From positions 1 through 64,000 of the forward strand of contig NZ_JAFIQV010000009.1 of the NCBI RefSeq assembly GCF_017356015.1: 64,000 nt of DNA, written 5' to 3'. The notes under the pieces were generated by a model, which did not search any database, was not told the DNA's origin, and was given only the letters and a program-made list of their open reading frames with translations. A program made the position numbers and the translations under genes. Positions 15,315 through 24,828 of this stretch are shown here, in pieces (positions within the stretch are counted from its first letter, which is position 1; every line of letters starts with the position of its first letter). Origin of the DNA: Azospirillum sp. SYSU D00513 (GTDB lineage: Bacteria; Pseudomonadota; Alphaproteobacteria; Azospirillales; Azospirillaceae).

Positions 15315-16337
15315 ATGCTGACCACCAAGCAGAAGACCCTGCGCAAATTCTGGTACGCGGTGATGCCCGTCCACAGGCTGAACGACGGGCCGAAGCCCTT
15401 CCGGCTGCTGGGCGAGGACATCGTTCTGTTCCTGGACGCCGCGGGGCGGCCGGCGGCGCTGAAGGACCGCTGCTGCCACCGCACGGCGAAGCTCTCCAAG
15501 GGCTGGTGCGAGAAGGGCACCCTGGTCTGCGGCTATCACGGCTGGGCCTACGACCGGGGCGGCGAGGTCGTGAAGGTGCCGCAGGTCAGCAGCGAGCCGG
15601 TCGAATCCGGCTTCTCCACCCCCGCCTATCACTGCGAGGAGCGCTACGGCTACGCGTGGGTCGCGCTGGAGGACCCGATCCAGCCGATCTTCGAGATCCC
15701 GGAGGAGAACGACCCCGGCTTCCGCCGCATCTTCCAGTTCTACGACGAGTGGAAGACGGCGCCCCTGCGCATGATGGAGAACAGCTTCGACAACGCGCAT
15801 TTCTCCTTCGTCCACCGCGCCACCTTCGGCCAGCCCGACCAGCCCAAGCCGCAGCGATACGACATCGCGGAGACCGACTACGGCTTCTACGCCGCCTCCA
15901 CCGTCGAGGTGAAGAACCCGCCGGAGGCGCACCGCGTCACGGGCACGTCGGACCCGGTCACCAGCCGCAAGATGGTGAACCACTGGTACCTGCCCTTCAG
16001 CCGCCGCATGGACATGGAGTATCCCAGCGGCCTGCGCCACATCATCATCAACTGCGCCACCCCCATCGACGACGGCCGCATCCAGCTGATGCAACTCCTC
16101 TACCGCAACGACACGGAAAAGGACTGCCCGACCCAGATCCTGATCGACTGGGACTGGAAGATCACCTTCGAGGACAAGGAGGTGCTGGAATCGACCGACC
16201 CCGACGCCACCATCGACATCTCCCGCAAGGTCGAGGCGCACATGGCGTCCGACCGGCCGGGCATCATCATGCGCCGCCGCCTGCTGGAGCTGCTGCGCGC
16301 GCACGGCGAGGACGAGGTGACGGACGCGCGGGCCTGA
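15315..16337 (+). CDS. Rieske non-heme iron oxygenase, catalytic subunit
   Basis: A 340-residue terminal oxygenase. The Rieske [2Fe-2S] ligands are Cys53/His55 (RCCHRTAKL) and Cys72/His75 (VCGYHGW). The mononuclear iron site is seen in ENSFDNAHFSFVH with His162 and His167 and the bridging Asp159. This single-subunit architecture matches vanillate O-demethylase, dicamba and N-demethylase-type oxygenases rather than two-subunit dioxygenases. The electron donor is the adjacent reductase. Hydroxylation, O- or N-demethylation are all possible. A GGTGA ribosome binding site lies upstream in a 27-bp gap. Confidence 0.9.
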   Translation: MLTTKQKTLRKFWYAVMPVHRLNDGPKPFRLLGEDIVLFLDAAGRPAALKDRCCHRTAKLSKGWCEKGTLVCGYHGWAYDRGGEVVKVPQVSSEPVESGFSTPAYHCEERYGYAWVALEDPIQPIFEIPEENDPGFRRIFQFYDEWKTAPLRMMENSFDNAHFSFVHRATFGQPDQPKPQRYDIAETDYGFYAASTVEVKNPPEAHRVTGTSDPVTSRKMVNHWYLPFSRRMDMEYPSGLRHIIINCATPIDDGRIQLMQLLYRNDTEKDCPTQILIDWDWKITFEDKEVLESTDPDATIDISRKVEAHMASDRPGIIMRRRLLELLRAHGEDEVTDARA

Positions 16338-16362
16338 CCGCCGCCGGAACGGGAGGACCCTC

Positions 16363-17310
16363 ATGAGACTGCTGGTCAGACAGGTCCGCATCGAGGCGGA
16401 GGACATCCGCTCCTTCGAGCTGGCCGACCCGGAGGGCGCCGAGCTGGCGCCCTTCACCCCCGGCGCGCACATCGACGTGCGGGCACCGGACGGCCCCATG
16501 CGCCAGTATTCCCTGTGCAACGGGCCGGAGGAGCGCGACCTCTACCGCATCGCCGTGAAGCGGGAGCCCTGGTCGCGCGGCGGCTCCAGGGCCATGCACG
16601 GGCTCCAGCCCGGACAGTTCGTGGAGGTGTCGGCGCCGCGCGACGCCTTTCCGCTCGACCACGGGGCGCCGCATTGCCTGCTGCTGGCGGCCGGCATCGG
16701 CATCACCCCGCTCCTCTCCATGGCCCGCCATCTCGCCGCAAGCGGACGCTCCTTCGCCCTGCATCACTTCACCCGCTCGCCGCGCCACGCGGCCTTCCTG
16801 CGGGAGATCGAGCGCGGCCCGCTCGGCCCGCGCTCGGCCTTCCATCACGGGCTGGAGGGGGAGGAGCTGCACGGCACGCTGGGCCGGCTGCTCGCCGAGC
16901 GCCCGGCCGGCGCCCTGCTCTACCTGTGCGGTCCGGCTGGCTTCATGGCGCAGGCCGCCGAGGCGGCCGCCCCGGCCTGGCCGGCCGAGTCCATCCGCCG
17001 CGAGCATTTCGCCGCCCCGGCCCCGGTTTCCGGCGATGCCGAGGGCGGCTTCTCGGTGGAGCTGGCGCGAACCGGCCGCACGGTCGCGGTGCCGCCGGAC
17101 CGCAGCATCGTCGCCGCCCTGGCCGAGCAGGGCGTGCGCATCGACACCTCCTGCGAGCAGGGGGTCTGCGGAACCTGCCTGACCCGCGTGCTGGCGGGGG
17201 AGCCGGACCACCGCGACCTCTTCCTGTCCGAGGAGGAGCGCCGTGCCTGCGACCAGATCCTGCCCTGCGTGTCCCGCGCGCGGGGCGGGCGGCTGGTGCT
17301 GGACCTGTAG
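16363..17310 (+). CDS. phthalate-dioxygenase-reductase-type oxidoreductase
   Basis: A 315-residue electron-transfer partner of the Rieske oxygenase. The FMN-binding barrel has RQYSLCNGP, and the NAD-binding domain has LLLAAGIGITPLLSMARHLA and LYLCGPAGFM. The C-terminal plant-type [2Fe-2S] ferredoxin domain has CEQGVCGTC plus the distant Cys in LPCVSRA. The domain order FMN-NAD-ferredoxin defines this class. It is the last gene of the six-gene operon and converges on garD. Confidence 0.92.
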   Translation: MRLLVRQVRIEAEDIRSFELADPEGAELAPFTPGAHIDVRAPDGPMRQYSLCNGPEERDLYRIAVKREPWSRGGSRAMHGLQPGQFVEVSAPRDAFPLDHGAPHCLLLAAGIGITPLLSMARHLAASGRSFALHHFTRSPRHAAFLREIERGPLGPRSAFHHGLEGEELHGTLGRLLAERPAGALLYLCGPAGFMAQAAEAAAPAWPAESIRREHFAAPAPVSGDAEGGFSVELARTGRTVAVPPDRSIVAALAEQGVRIDTSCEQGVCGTCLTRVLAGEPDHRDLFLSEEERRACDQILPCVSRARGGRLVLDL

Positions 17311-17339
17311 CGCAATCTCAGGTCCCTCTCAGGTCGCGC

Positions 17340-18863
17340 TCAAGTCACCGGGGCCGGGTTGAAGAGGGTCAGCGCGTTGCGCAGGCCCCAATGGTCGGCC
17401 CAGGTCTTCTTGCGGCCGCTCGCCACATCCAGGATGAAGCGGAACAGCTCCTCGCCCACATCCTCGATGCTGGCCTCGCCCGTGGCAATGCGGCCGGCGT
17501 CGATGTCGATCAGGTCGCGCCAGCGCTCGGCCAGCGCCGTCCGGGTGGAGACCTTGATCACCGGCGCCATGGCGAGGCCGTAGGGCGTGCCGCGGCCGGT
17601 CGTGAAGACCTCGACGTTGCAGCCGGACGCAAGCTGGAGCGTGCCGCAGATGAAGTCGCTGGCCGGCGTCGCCGCGTAGATCAGCCCCTTGCGCGTGGCG
17701 CGCTCGCCCGGCGACAGCACGCCGGCGATGGGGCTGCTGCCCGACTTGGCGATGGAGCCCAGCGCCTTCTCCACGATGTTGGCGAGGCCACCCTTCTTGT
17801 TGCCGGGCGTCGGGTTGGCGCTGCGGTCGGCCTGCCCGGCGCTCAGGTAATTGTCGTACCAGGCCATCTCGCGGATCAGCGCGCGCCCGACCTCCTCGTC
17901 CACCGCGCGGGGGGTGAGCAGATGGATGGCGTCGCGCACCTCCGTCACCTCGGAGAACATGACGGTGGCACCCGCCCGCACCAGCAGGTCCGCGCAATGG
18001 CCGAGCGCCGGGTTGGCGGTGACGCCGGAGAAGGCGTCGCTGCCGCCGCACTGCATGCCGACCACCAGCTCCGACGCCGGGCAGGTCTCGCGCCGCCGCT
18101 CGTTCAGCTCCGTCAGGCGCTTCTCCGCCATCTCCAGGATGGAGGCGATCATGTCGCCGAAGCCCTGGTGCCGCTCGTCCTGGAGCGTGACGATGGCGGA
18201 TTCCACCCCGTTGGGCAGCAGCCGCTCCGGCTGGAGCTTCTCGCAACCGAGACCCACCACCATCACCGCCCCGCCCAGGTTCGGGTTGCGGGCGAGGTTC
18301 TGCACGGTGCGGATCGGCACCACCGCCTCCGGCGCGTTGATCGCCACCCCGCAGCCGTAGGTGTGGTTCAGCGCCACCACGTCGTCGACGTTGGGGAAGC
18401 GGGGCAGCAGGTCCCGCTTGATGCGCTCGACCGCATGGTCGAGCACGCCCGCCACGCACTGCACGCTGATGCTGATGCCCAGCACGTTCTTGGTGCCCAC
18501 CGAACCGTCGGCGTTGCGGTAGCCCTCGAACGTCTGGCCCTCCAGCGGCGGCTGGGGTGCCGGCACGGCGGTGGCGAGCGGCAGGCTGTCGAGATCGGGG
18601 GCCTGCGGCATGCGCACCAGCGACTCCTCCACCCAGCTCCCCCGGGGGATGGCGCGCATGGCGTGGCCGATCACCTGCCCGTAACGGACGATCGGCTCGT
18701 CGGCGGCGAGGTCGCGCAGCGCCAGCTTGTGCCCCTGGGGCACGAAGTCGCGCAGCACCAGCCCGCAGGGGAATTCCGTCCCCGGCGGCAGCCCGCCGGC
18801 GTTGACGAGGATGGCGACGTTGTCGTCCGCGTGCACCCGGATGTAGAGGGGCTTGTCCGTCAT
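17340..18863 (-). CDS. garD: galactarate dehydratase
   Basis: A 507-residue member of the UxaA/GarD family that dehydrates meso-galactarate to 5-dehydro-4-deoxy-D-glucarate. An N-terminal SAF-type domain ([20 protein letters not shown]) is joined by a linker to the large catalytic part with [59 protein letters not shown] and [20 protein letters not shown]. Conserved Cys and His residues in these motifs bind the metal. The start [10 protein letters not shown] is preceded by TTGAGGA. It appears to be the last gene of a long operon starting with kdgD at 26881. Confidence 0.92.
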   Translation of the reverse strand: MTDKPLYIRVHADDNVAILVNAGGLPPGTEFPCGLVLRDFVPQGHKLALRDLAADEPIVRYGQVIGHAMRAIPRGSWVEESLVRMPQAPDLDSLPLATAVPAPQPPLEGQTFEGYRNADGSVGTKNVLGISISVQCVAGVLDHAVERIKRDLLPRFPNVDDVVALNHTYGCGVAINAPEAVVPIRTVQNLARNPNLGGAVMVVGLGCEKLQPERLLPNGVESAIVTLQDERHQGFGDMIASILEMAEKRLTELNERRRETCPASELVVGMQCGGSDAFSGVTANPALGHCADLLVRAGATVMFSEVTEVRDAIHLLTPRAVDEEVGRALIREMAWYDNYLSAGQADRSANPTPGNKKGGLANIVEKALGSIAKSGSSPIAGVLSPGERATRKGLIYAATPASDFICGTLQLASGCNVEVFTTGRGTPYGLAMAPVIKVSTRTALAERWRDLIDIDAGRIATGEASIEDVGEELFRFILDVASGRKKTWADHWGLRNALTLFNPAPVT

Positions 18864-18930
18864 GATGGGCTGGTCCTCAAGGCCGCGCGGGTTGGGCGGC
18901 ACCGTTTCGAAGGGTAAGGGGAAAGGCGCG

Positions 18931-20382
18931 TCACCGCAGGGCGTCCAGGGCGAACATCCAGAGGGCGACGAAGACCGCGCCGGCCAGCACGTAGCGCCCG
19001 TTCCACTCGCGCCCGACCGTCTGGCTCGACACGCCAGCCAGCCGGGCGACCGTCAGGGTCGCGGCCCCGATGGGTGTGGTGCAGCCCGACAGGCCCCAGG
19101 CGCCGAGCAGGCCGCTCGCCAGCACCAGCGGGTCGATGCCGTGCTGGGTCAGGTCCGCGAAAGCGTGGCCGAGCAGCGTCACCGTCACGATCTGCGGTAC
19201 GCCGTAACGCGCGAGGAACATCATCGACCAGGCCAGCAGCACCATCACCACCGCCGCCGGGAAGGGCAACAGCGCGACGACCCGCGCCGTCCATTCCGGG
19301 GAGATGAAGACCGAGGCGACCGTGCCGAAGAAGGTGGCGCCGCCAAGAATGACGAACTCGTTCCTGTAGCTCGGCATGCTGATGGTGAGCCGCACGCCGA
19401 GCCGGCGGGCCGCACGCAGTGGCGCCCGCGCCGGGCCGGCCGTCCAGTACTGCACCGTCAGCCAGACCAGCGCCGAGAGGGGCACGACGATCATCGCCCC
19501 GACGGCCGGCCGGATGCCGAGCAGCACCGCCAGCAGCAGCGACCCCGCCACCACGGCGGTGATCAGCGCCGCCAGCCCGGCCATCGGCCGCCAGCTCCGC
19601 TCCGGCCCGGGCTGCGGCGGCACGGTGGGGCGCGGGAAGGTCATGCGGTCCACCGCCCAGCCCAGCAGCACCAGCAGCATGCCCAGCACGAACTGGATCG
19701 GCACCAGCACCGACCAGTCCAGGTCCGGCACCGCCGTCTGGGTGACGACGAAGGCCACGGACAGCGGCGACCAGACCGGCATCAGCACATAGCCGCGCAG
19801 GATGGCGGTGAGCATCCTCTGCTGCCGGATGCCGGCGATGCGGGCGTCGCCGCCCGCGGCCTCCAGCGTGTTGCCGCGCTGGACCATGGCGCCCAGCAGG
19901 GTCAGCACGCCGAAGTTCAGCACCACCGACACCATGTGGCTGCCCAGGCTCAGCACCAGATAGCGGCGCCCCGGCGGCTGGCGGACCATCAGGTCGCCGC
20001 AGCGCTGGATAAGGGCCGAAGTCTCGGCCGCGTCGCGCAAGAGGCTGACCGAGGCGAACAGCCCGATCACGAAGGAGGCGTTGGCGAGGCCGCGCAGGAT
20101 GACGGCGCCGGACTCCGGCCCCGGCAGGAACATCCAGGCGGCGAAGGCGCTCGTGATGCAGCAGGCCAGCATCACCCGCCCGCCACGCACGAGCGCCGGT
20201 GCTTCCAGCGCCACGAAGACCACCATCGCCAGCCCGGCCATGAGCTTCGCCGCCGGCGCGCCCAACAGTTCCCAGCCGATGGCGCCGAAGACCACGGCGA
20301 CCACCGCGAGCGTGGAGACCAGGATCTGGGCGCGCCGCCGGAGCGGGACGGCAGCGGCTTCGGATGCAGGGGTGGCGGTCAT
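18931..20382 (-). CDS. polytopic membrane transporter, family not recognised
   Basis: A 483-residue integral membrane protein with about 11-13 hydrophobic helices and short loops. Notable segments are [20 protein letters not shown] and [20 protein letters not shown], the latter reminiscent of the SxCxTP loops of ion-coupled carboxylate transporters. I cannot assign the family firmly. Position between garD and a 2-hydroxyacid dehydrogenase in the aldarate operon suggests uptake or efflux of a sugar acid or breakdown product. The start at MTATPAS is followed by a basic stretch and then the first helix. Confidence 0.7.
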   Translation of the reverse strand: MTATPASEAAAVPLRRRAQILVSTLAVVAVVFGAIGWELLGAPAAKLMAGLAMVVFVALEAPALVRGGRVMLACCITSAFAAWMFLPGPESGAVILRGLANASFVIGLFASVSLLRDAAETSALIQRCGDLMVRQPPGRRYLVLSLGSHMVSVVLNFGVLTLLGAMVQRGNTLEAAGGDARIAGIRQQRMLTAILRGYVLMPVWSPLSVAFVVTQTAVPDLDWSVLVPIQFVLGMLLVLLGWAVDRMTFPRPTVPPQPGPERSWRPMAGLAALITAVVAGSLLLAVLLGIRPAVGAMIVVPLSALVWLTVQYWTAGPARAPLRAARRLGVRLTISMPSYRNEFVILGGATFFGTVASVFISPEWTARVVALLPFPAAVVMVLLAWSMMFLARYGVPQIVTVTLLGHAFADLTQHGIDPLVLASGLLGAWGLSGCTTPIGAATLTVARLAGVSSQTVGREWNGRYVLAGAVFVALWMFALDALR

Positions 20383-20503
20383 TCGGTGTTGCGGCTTGGC
20401 GGGCAATGGAAAGGAATGAGCGGTTGTGTCCCGAGGGCGACGGTGGAGGCTATAGGCGGCAGCCGCGGCACCGCGCAATCTTCCCCGGCGCGGCACCCCA
20501 CCC

Positions 20504-21502
20504 TTATCCCACCGGTGCCGGCTGGCCCGTCCAAGGGGTTTCTGGCACGGGCGTCAGCGGCCCCCGGCCCGCGAACCAGGCCTCCAGATTGTCCAGGAGG
20601 AGCTGCCCCATGGCCTGCCGGGTGTGCAGCGACGCCGAGCCGACATGCGGCAACAGAACGACGTTGTCCAGCGCGATCAGCTCCGACGGGACCTGCGGTT
20701 CCTTCTCGAACACGTCGAGGCCGGCGGCGAGGATGCGCCCCTCCGTCAAGGCGGCGATCAAGGCACGCTCGTCCACCACCGTTCCGCGCGCCACGTTGAT
20801 GAGGATGCCGTTGGGACCCAGCGCATCCAGCACCTCCGCGCCCACGAGGCCGTCCGTCCCGGCGCCGCCGGGCGCGATGACGATCAGCACCTCGACCGCC
20901 CGCGCCATCTCGACCAGCGACGGATAATAGCCGTAAGGCACGCCCTCCTGGCGCGAGCGGCCGTGATAGACGACCTCCAGCTCGAAGGCGGCGCAGCGTT
21001 TGGCGATGGCCTTGCCGATGCGGCCGAGCCCGAGGATGCCGACGCGCCGCCCGCGCAAGGATGCGGACAGCGGGAAGGCGCCCTTCAGCCAGCGCCCCTC
21101 GCGCAGGAAGCGGTCGGCCTGCGGCAGGCGCCGCACCGTGGCGAGCAGCAGGCCAAGCGTCAGGTCGGCCACCTCGTCGGTCAGAACGTCCGGCGTGTTG
21201 GTCACCACCACGCCCCGTGCCGCGGCGGCGGCCACGTCCACCCGGTCGTAGCCGACCCCGAAATTCGCCACGACTTCCAGCGCCGGGAAGGTGTCCATGA
21301 AGGCGGCGTCGATCTCGACCTTGCCGCCCGCGGCGATGCCGCGGACGCGCGGGCCGACCTCGCGCAGCAGCGCCTCCCGGTCCGAGGCCTCCCACAGCTT
21401 GTGGACCTTGAAAGTGGCCTCGAACGCCTCGGGCGACCGTAGCGCGAAGGGCGAGGTCTGGAGGATCTCCACCGGCGCGCCGCCCGTTTCCTGCATGCTC
21501 AT
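20504..21502 (-). CDS. D-2-hydroxyacid dehydrogenase (glyoxylate/hydroxypyruvate reductase type)
   Basis: A 332-residue NAD(P)-dependent dehydrogenase. The catalytic frame is ANFGVGYDRVDVAAAAARGV, the dinucleotide motif is VGILGLGRIGKAIAKR, the substrate Arg is in NVARGTVVDE, the Glu in LDVFEKEPQVP and the His in LPHVGSAS. Family members reduce glyoxylate, hydroxypyruvate or related 2-oxoacids. In this operon it may recycle a C2-C3 oxoacid made from aldarates. The MSMQETGG start has GGAAGGG upstream. Confidence 0.88.
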   Translation of the reverse strand: MSMQETGGAPVEILQTSPFALRSPEAFEATFKVHKLWEASDREALLREVGPRVRGIAAGGKVEIDAAFMDTFPALEVVANFGVGYDRVDVAAAAARGVVVTNTPDVLTDEVADLTLGLLLATVRRLPQADRFLREGRWLKGAFPLSASLRGRRVGILGLGRIGKAIAKRCAAFELEVVYHGRSRQEGVPYGYYPSLVEMARAVEVLIVIAPGGAGTDGLVGAEVLDALGPNGILINVARGTVVDERALIAALTEGRILAAGLDVFEKEPQVPSELIALDNVVLLPHVGSASLHTRQAMGQLLLDNLEAWFAGRGPLTPVPETPWTGQPAPVG

Positions 21503-21589
21503 GAACCAACCCTTCCTGTGTCTGTCCGGCCGGCCCATGTCCTGATTCCGGCGGGCCGGCCGGGGTGCGGAGGCGATGCGTCGCGGCGG

Positions 21590-22585
21590 TCAGTTCGCCG
21601 TGATGCCCTTCTGCTTGATGATCTCGGCGTAGCGCTTGCGGTCGGAGTCGATCAGCGCCTGGAACTCCGCCGGACTGCTGCCGACGGGGGTGGCGCCCTG
21701 CGCGATCAGCTGGTCCTTGATGCCGCTGTCGAGCACCGCCTTGCGGACGTCGGCCGAGACCGTGTCAAGGATCTCCTGCGGCGTGCCGGCCGGCGCCAGC
21801 AGCCCGATCCAGGAGATGGCGTTGAAGCCGGGCAGCGCCGTCTCGGCCAGGGTCGGCACCTCCGGCAGCGCCGGCGAACGGGCCGCACTCGTCACGGCAA
21901 GTGCGCGCAGCTTGCCCGCCTTGATGAAGCCGCTGCTCTCCAGGATCGTCGCGAAGGACAGGTTCACATGCCCGCCGATCAGGTCCTGGATGGCCGGCCC
22001 GCCGCCCTTGTAGGGCACATGGACGAGCTTGGCGCCGGCGGCGTCCTCGAACAGGGCGCCGGCCAGATGCATCGAGCCGCCGTTGCCGGAGCTGCTGTAC
22101 ATCAACTCGCCCGGCTTGCCCTTGGCGAGCGCCACCAGCTCGGCCGGGTCCTTGGCCGGGAGGTCCGGATGGACCACCAGCACCTGCGGCAGCTCGGCGA
22201 CCAGCGAGACGGCGGAGAAGGCGGTGTCCGGGTTATAGGGAAGCTTCGGATAGAGGATCGGGTTGATGGACTGGGTGCCGAAATTGCCCATCAGCAGCGT
22301 GTAGCCGTCGGGCTTCGCCCGCGCCACGATGTCCGCGCCGATGGCGCCCGCGGCACCCGGCTTGTTCTCGACCACCACCGGTTGGCCCCAGCGCTCCTGA
22401 AGCTTCTGGGCGAGCAGCCGGGTGCCCGTGTCCGTGCCGCCGCCCGGCGGGAACGGAACCACGATGGTGACCTGCCGCTCCGGAAAGGCGGCCTGGGCGG
22501 CGGTGGCGCCCAGCGCACCGGCGAACAGGGCGCCAGCGGTGAGCACGGTCGTGGCAAGCGCCAGAGCCCTACGGGACAATTGCAT
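21590..22585 (-). CDS. TctC/Bug-type tricarboxylate-binding protein (second SBP of operon)
   Basis: A 331-residue periplasmic binding protein of the Bug family. The signal peptide MQLSRRALALATTVLTAGAL ends near AAQAAFPE. Bug hallmarks follow: VTIVVPFPPGGGTDTGTRLL, QPVVVENKPGAAGAIGADIV, KPDGYTLLMGNFGTQSINP and VPYKGGGPAIQDLIGGHVNL. GGAGG lies six bases before ATG. It is downstream of a complete tctCBA set, so this operon has two binding proteins for one TctAB membrane pair, or this one serves another permease. Confidence 0.9.
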   Translation of the reverse strand: MQLSRRALALATTVLTAGALFAGALGATAAQAAFPERQVTIVVPFPPGGGTDTGTRLLAQKLQERWGQPVVVENKPGAAGAIGADIVARAKPDGYTLLMGNFGTQSINPILYPKLPYNPDTAFSAVSLVAELPQVLVVHPDLPAKDPAELVALAKGKPGELMYSSSGNGGSMHLAGALFEDAAGAKLVHVPYKGGGPAIQDLIGGHVNLSFATILESSGFIKAGKLRALAVTSAARSPALPEVPTLAETALPGFNAISWIGLLAPAGTPQEILDTVSADVRKAVLDSGIKDQLIAQGATPVGSSPAEFQALIDSDRKRYAEIIKQKGITAN

Positions 22586-22752
22586 TGCGATCCTCCATTT
22601 TCGGTTTTTGTTTTCGTCGGGCCGGGCCGGACGGCACCAGCCCTGGACGCGGCATCGGGATCGCGGCTTCTTGGCCGCCGCTTCATCCCGGCGCTTTCTT
22701 CCGGCCCCGGCCTTCGTCGGGGCCTTGTTCCGGATTCTCGTTCTCGGGGTGC
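22586..22752 (-). other. gap between tctA and second tctC
   Basis: A 167-bp spacer inside the operon. A T-rich run on the plus strand near 22604-22616 and several GC-rich short inverted repeats are visible, but no clear promoter or terminator. The ribosome binding site of the downstream binding protein lies at its edge. Confidence 0.3.
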
Positions 22753-24252
22753 CTATTCCTGGAAGGCTTCCTCGCGCTTGCGGCGGATCGAGGGAGCCAG
22801 CACCGTCACCAGCATGGCGAGCGAGACCACCAGCAGCACCGCACTGATCGGCCGGGTCACGAAGACCGTCGGGTCGCCCTTGCCCATCAGCATGGCCCGG
22901 CGCAGGTTTTCCTCCATCATCGGGCCGAGAATGAAGCCGAGCAGCATCGGCGCCGGCTCGCACCCGACTTTGCGGAACACGTAGCCGAGCAGGCCGAAGC
23001 CGGCCATCAGCAGCACGTCGAAGGTCGCGTTGTTCAGGCTGAACACGCCGATGGCGCAGAAGACCAGGATGGCCGGGAAGAGCAGGTGGTAGGGAACGGA
23101 GATCATCTTCACCCACAGCCCGATCAGCGGCAGGTTCAGGACCAGCAGGAACAGGTTGCCGATCCACATCGAGACGATGATGCCCCAGAACAGCGCCGGC
23201 TGTTCGGTCATCACCGACGGGCCGGGCTGGATGCCCTGGATGATCATCGCGCCGATCATCAGCGCCATGACCGGGTTGGAGGGGATGCCGAGCGTCAGCA
23301 TCGGAATGAAGCTGGTCTGGGCGCCGGCGTTGTTGGCCGATTCCGGGCCGGCCACGCCCTCGATGGCGCCCTTGCCGAACTCCTCCGGATGCTTGGACAT
23401 CTTCTTTTCGAGCGAATAGGCCGCGAAGGAGGAGAGCATGGCGCCGCCGCCCGGCAGGATGCCGAGCAGCGAGCCCAGCACGGTGCCGCGCAGCACGGGG
23501 CCGACTATGCGCCGAAGGTCCTCGCGCGTCGGCATCAGGCCGGTGACGCTCTTCACCATGGCGCTGCGGGTGCCCTCGTTCTCCAGGTTGGAGATGATCT
23601 CGGCCAGCCCGAAGACGCCCATGGCGACGATGACGAAGTTGATGCCGTCGGCGAGCTGCGGCAGGTCGAAGGTGTAGCGCTGCACGCCGGAATTCACGTC
23701 GGTGCCGACCATGCCCAGCAGCAGGCCCAGCACGATCATCGCCAGCGCGTGCAGCAGCGAGCCCTGCGCCAGCACGATGGAGGCGACGAGGCCCATGACC
23801 ATCAGCGAGAAATACTCGGCCGGGCCGAACTTCAGCGCCATGTCGGCCAGCGGCGGGGCGAACAGCGCCAGCAGCAGCGTCGCGACGGTGCCCGCGAAGA
23901 AGGAGCCGATGGCCGCCGTGGCGAGCGCGCGGCCCGCCTTGCCCTGGCGCGCCATCTGGTAGCCGTCCAGCGCCGTCACCACCGACGAGGATTCGCCCGG
24001 CAGGTTGACGAGGATGGCGGTGGTGGAGCCGCCGTACTGCGCGCCGTAATAGATGCCGGCCAGCATGATCAGCGCCGATTCCGGCGGCAGCCCGAAGGTG
24101 ACCGGCAGCAGCATGGCGATGGTGGCGGTCGGCCCCAGCCCCGGCAGCACGCCGATGGCCGTGCCGAGGATCACCCCGAACAGGCAGTAGGCCAGGTTCC
24201 AGATGGAAAAGGCCGTTCCCAGCCCCTGGGCGAGATTCGCGAAAAGCTCCAT
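22753..24252 (-). CDS. tctA: tripartite tricarboxylate transporter large membrane subunit TctA
   Basis: A 499-residue protein with about 11-12 transmembrane helices forming the transport channel. Family signatures are GVLPGLGPTATIAMLLPVTF, IYYGAQYGGSTTAILVNLPG, DGYQMARQGKAGRALATAAI and SANNAGAQTSFIPMLTLGIP. It pairs with TctB (24266-24730) and the binding protein at 24829-25794. The start is placed at MELFANLAQG, the usual N-terminus; a seven-residue extension is open. Confidence 0.93.
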   Translation of the reverse strand: MELFANLAQGLGTAFSIWNLAYCLFGVILGTAIGVLPGLGPTATIAMLLPVTFGLPPESALIMLAGIYYGAQYGGSTTAILVNLPGESSSVVTALDGYQMARQGKAGRALATAAIGSFFAGTVATLLLALFAPPLADMALKFGPAEYFSLMVMGLVASIVLAQGSLLHALAMIVLGLLLGMVGTDVNSGVQRYTFDLPQLADGINFVIVAMGVFGLAEIISNLENEGTRSAMVKSVTGLMPTREDLRRIVGPVLRGTVLGSLLGILPGGGAMLSSFAAYSLEKKMSKHPEEFGKGAIEGVAGPESANNAGAQTSFIPMLTLGIPSNPVMALMIGAMIIQGIQPGPSVMTEQPALFWGIIVSMWIGNLFLLVLNLPLIGLWVKMISVPYHLLFPAILVFCAIGVFSLNNATFDVLLMAGFGLLGYVFRKVGCEPAPMLLGFILGPMMEENLRRAMLMGKGDPTVFVTRPISAVLLVVSLAMLVTVLAPSIRRKREEAFQE

Positions 24253-24265
24253 GACGCCGGCCTCC

Positions 24266-24730
24266 TCAACCACCGAACCAGGAGCCGAACAGCGGCATCG
24301 GCACGCCCAGCCCCCTGACGAAAACGAACACGCAGAAGGCGACCAGCGCCACCAGCGCCACGGCCGCGCGCCATTCGAAGCGGAACATCCGGCTGGCCGA
24401 GGCGCTGAGCAGGATCAGCACCAGCAGCGAGACGACCAGCCCGGCGGGCTCCAGCAGAACCCCGAACAGGGCGGTGGCGCCGACCACGAGGGCGAGCCCC
24501 TTCCAGGCGACGGTGCCGACGGCCTCTCCCGGCACGAGGAAGGAGCGGATGACGGACAGCAGGCCGAAGAGAATCAGCATGCCCCCCAGCACCGTGGGGA
24601 AATAGCCCGCCCCCATCCGGCTGCTCGTGCCCATGGAATAGTCCCGGGCGATCCACACACCCGCCAGGCCGAAGGCGAGATAGAGCACGCCGGCCAGCAG
24701 GTCCTTGGGGTTGCGCGATAGCGATGTCAC
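24266..24730 (-). CDS. tctB: tripartite tricarboxylate transporter small subunit TctB
   Basis: A 154-residue protein with four hydrophobic helices, as expected for TctB. It reads LLAGVLYLAFGLAGVWIARD, YSMGTSSRMGAGYFPTVLGG and ends VRGLGVPMPLFGSWFGG. The R-M-G-x-G-Y-F-P motif is typical. The GTG start is supported by GAGGACGAG just upstream. It lies 13 bp before tctA. Confidence 0.88.
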   Translation of the reverse strand: MTSLSRNPKDLLAGVLYLAFGLAGVWIARDYSMGTSSRMGAGYFPTVLGGMLILFGLLSVIRSFLVPGEAVGTVAWKGLALVVGATALFGVLLEPAGLVVSLLVLILLSASASRMFRFEWRAAVALVALVAFCVFVFVRGLGVPMPLFGSWFGG

Positions 24731-24791
24731 GTGTCTCGTCCTCGATTGCACGGCCGCCGCGGGGCCGGTCCCGGAAGATGTCCCGGCGAAG

Positions 24792-24820
24792 GGAGGCGGC
24801 CGGACCGGCCGGCCGCCTCC
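24792..24820 (-). promoter_or_regulatory. strong intercistronic hairpin after the binding-protein gene
   Basis: GGAGGCGGCC (24792-24801) and GGCCGCCTCC (24811-24820) form a 10-bp GC stem eight bases after the tctC stop and before tctB. There is no T-run. Hairpins in this position commonly protect the binding-protein mRNA or reduce read-through, giving more binding protein than membrane subunits. Confidence 0.5.
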
Positions 24821-24828
24821 ATGCTTCG

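Noticed and set aside
13743-16520. A 925-codon open minus-strand frame opposite the amidohydrolase, Rieske and reductase genes
   Set aside because: Composition is His/Gly/Val/Arg-rich shadow sequence with no domain, while the plus strand carries clear enzymes throughout.
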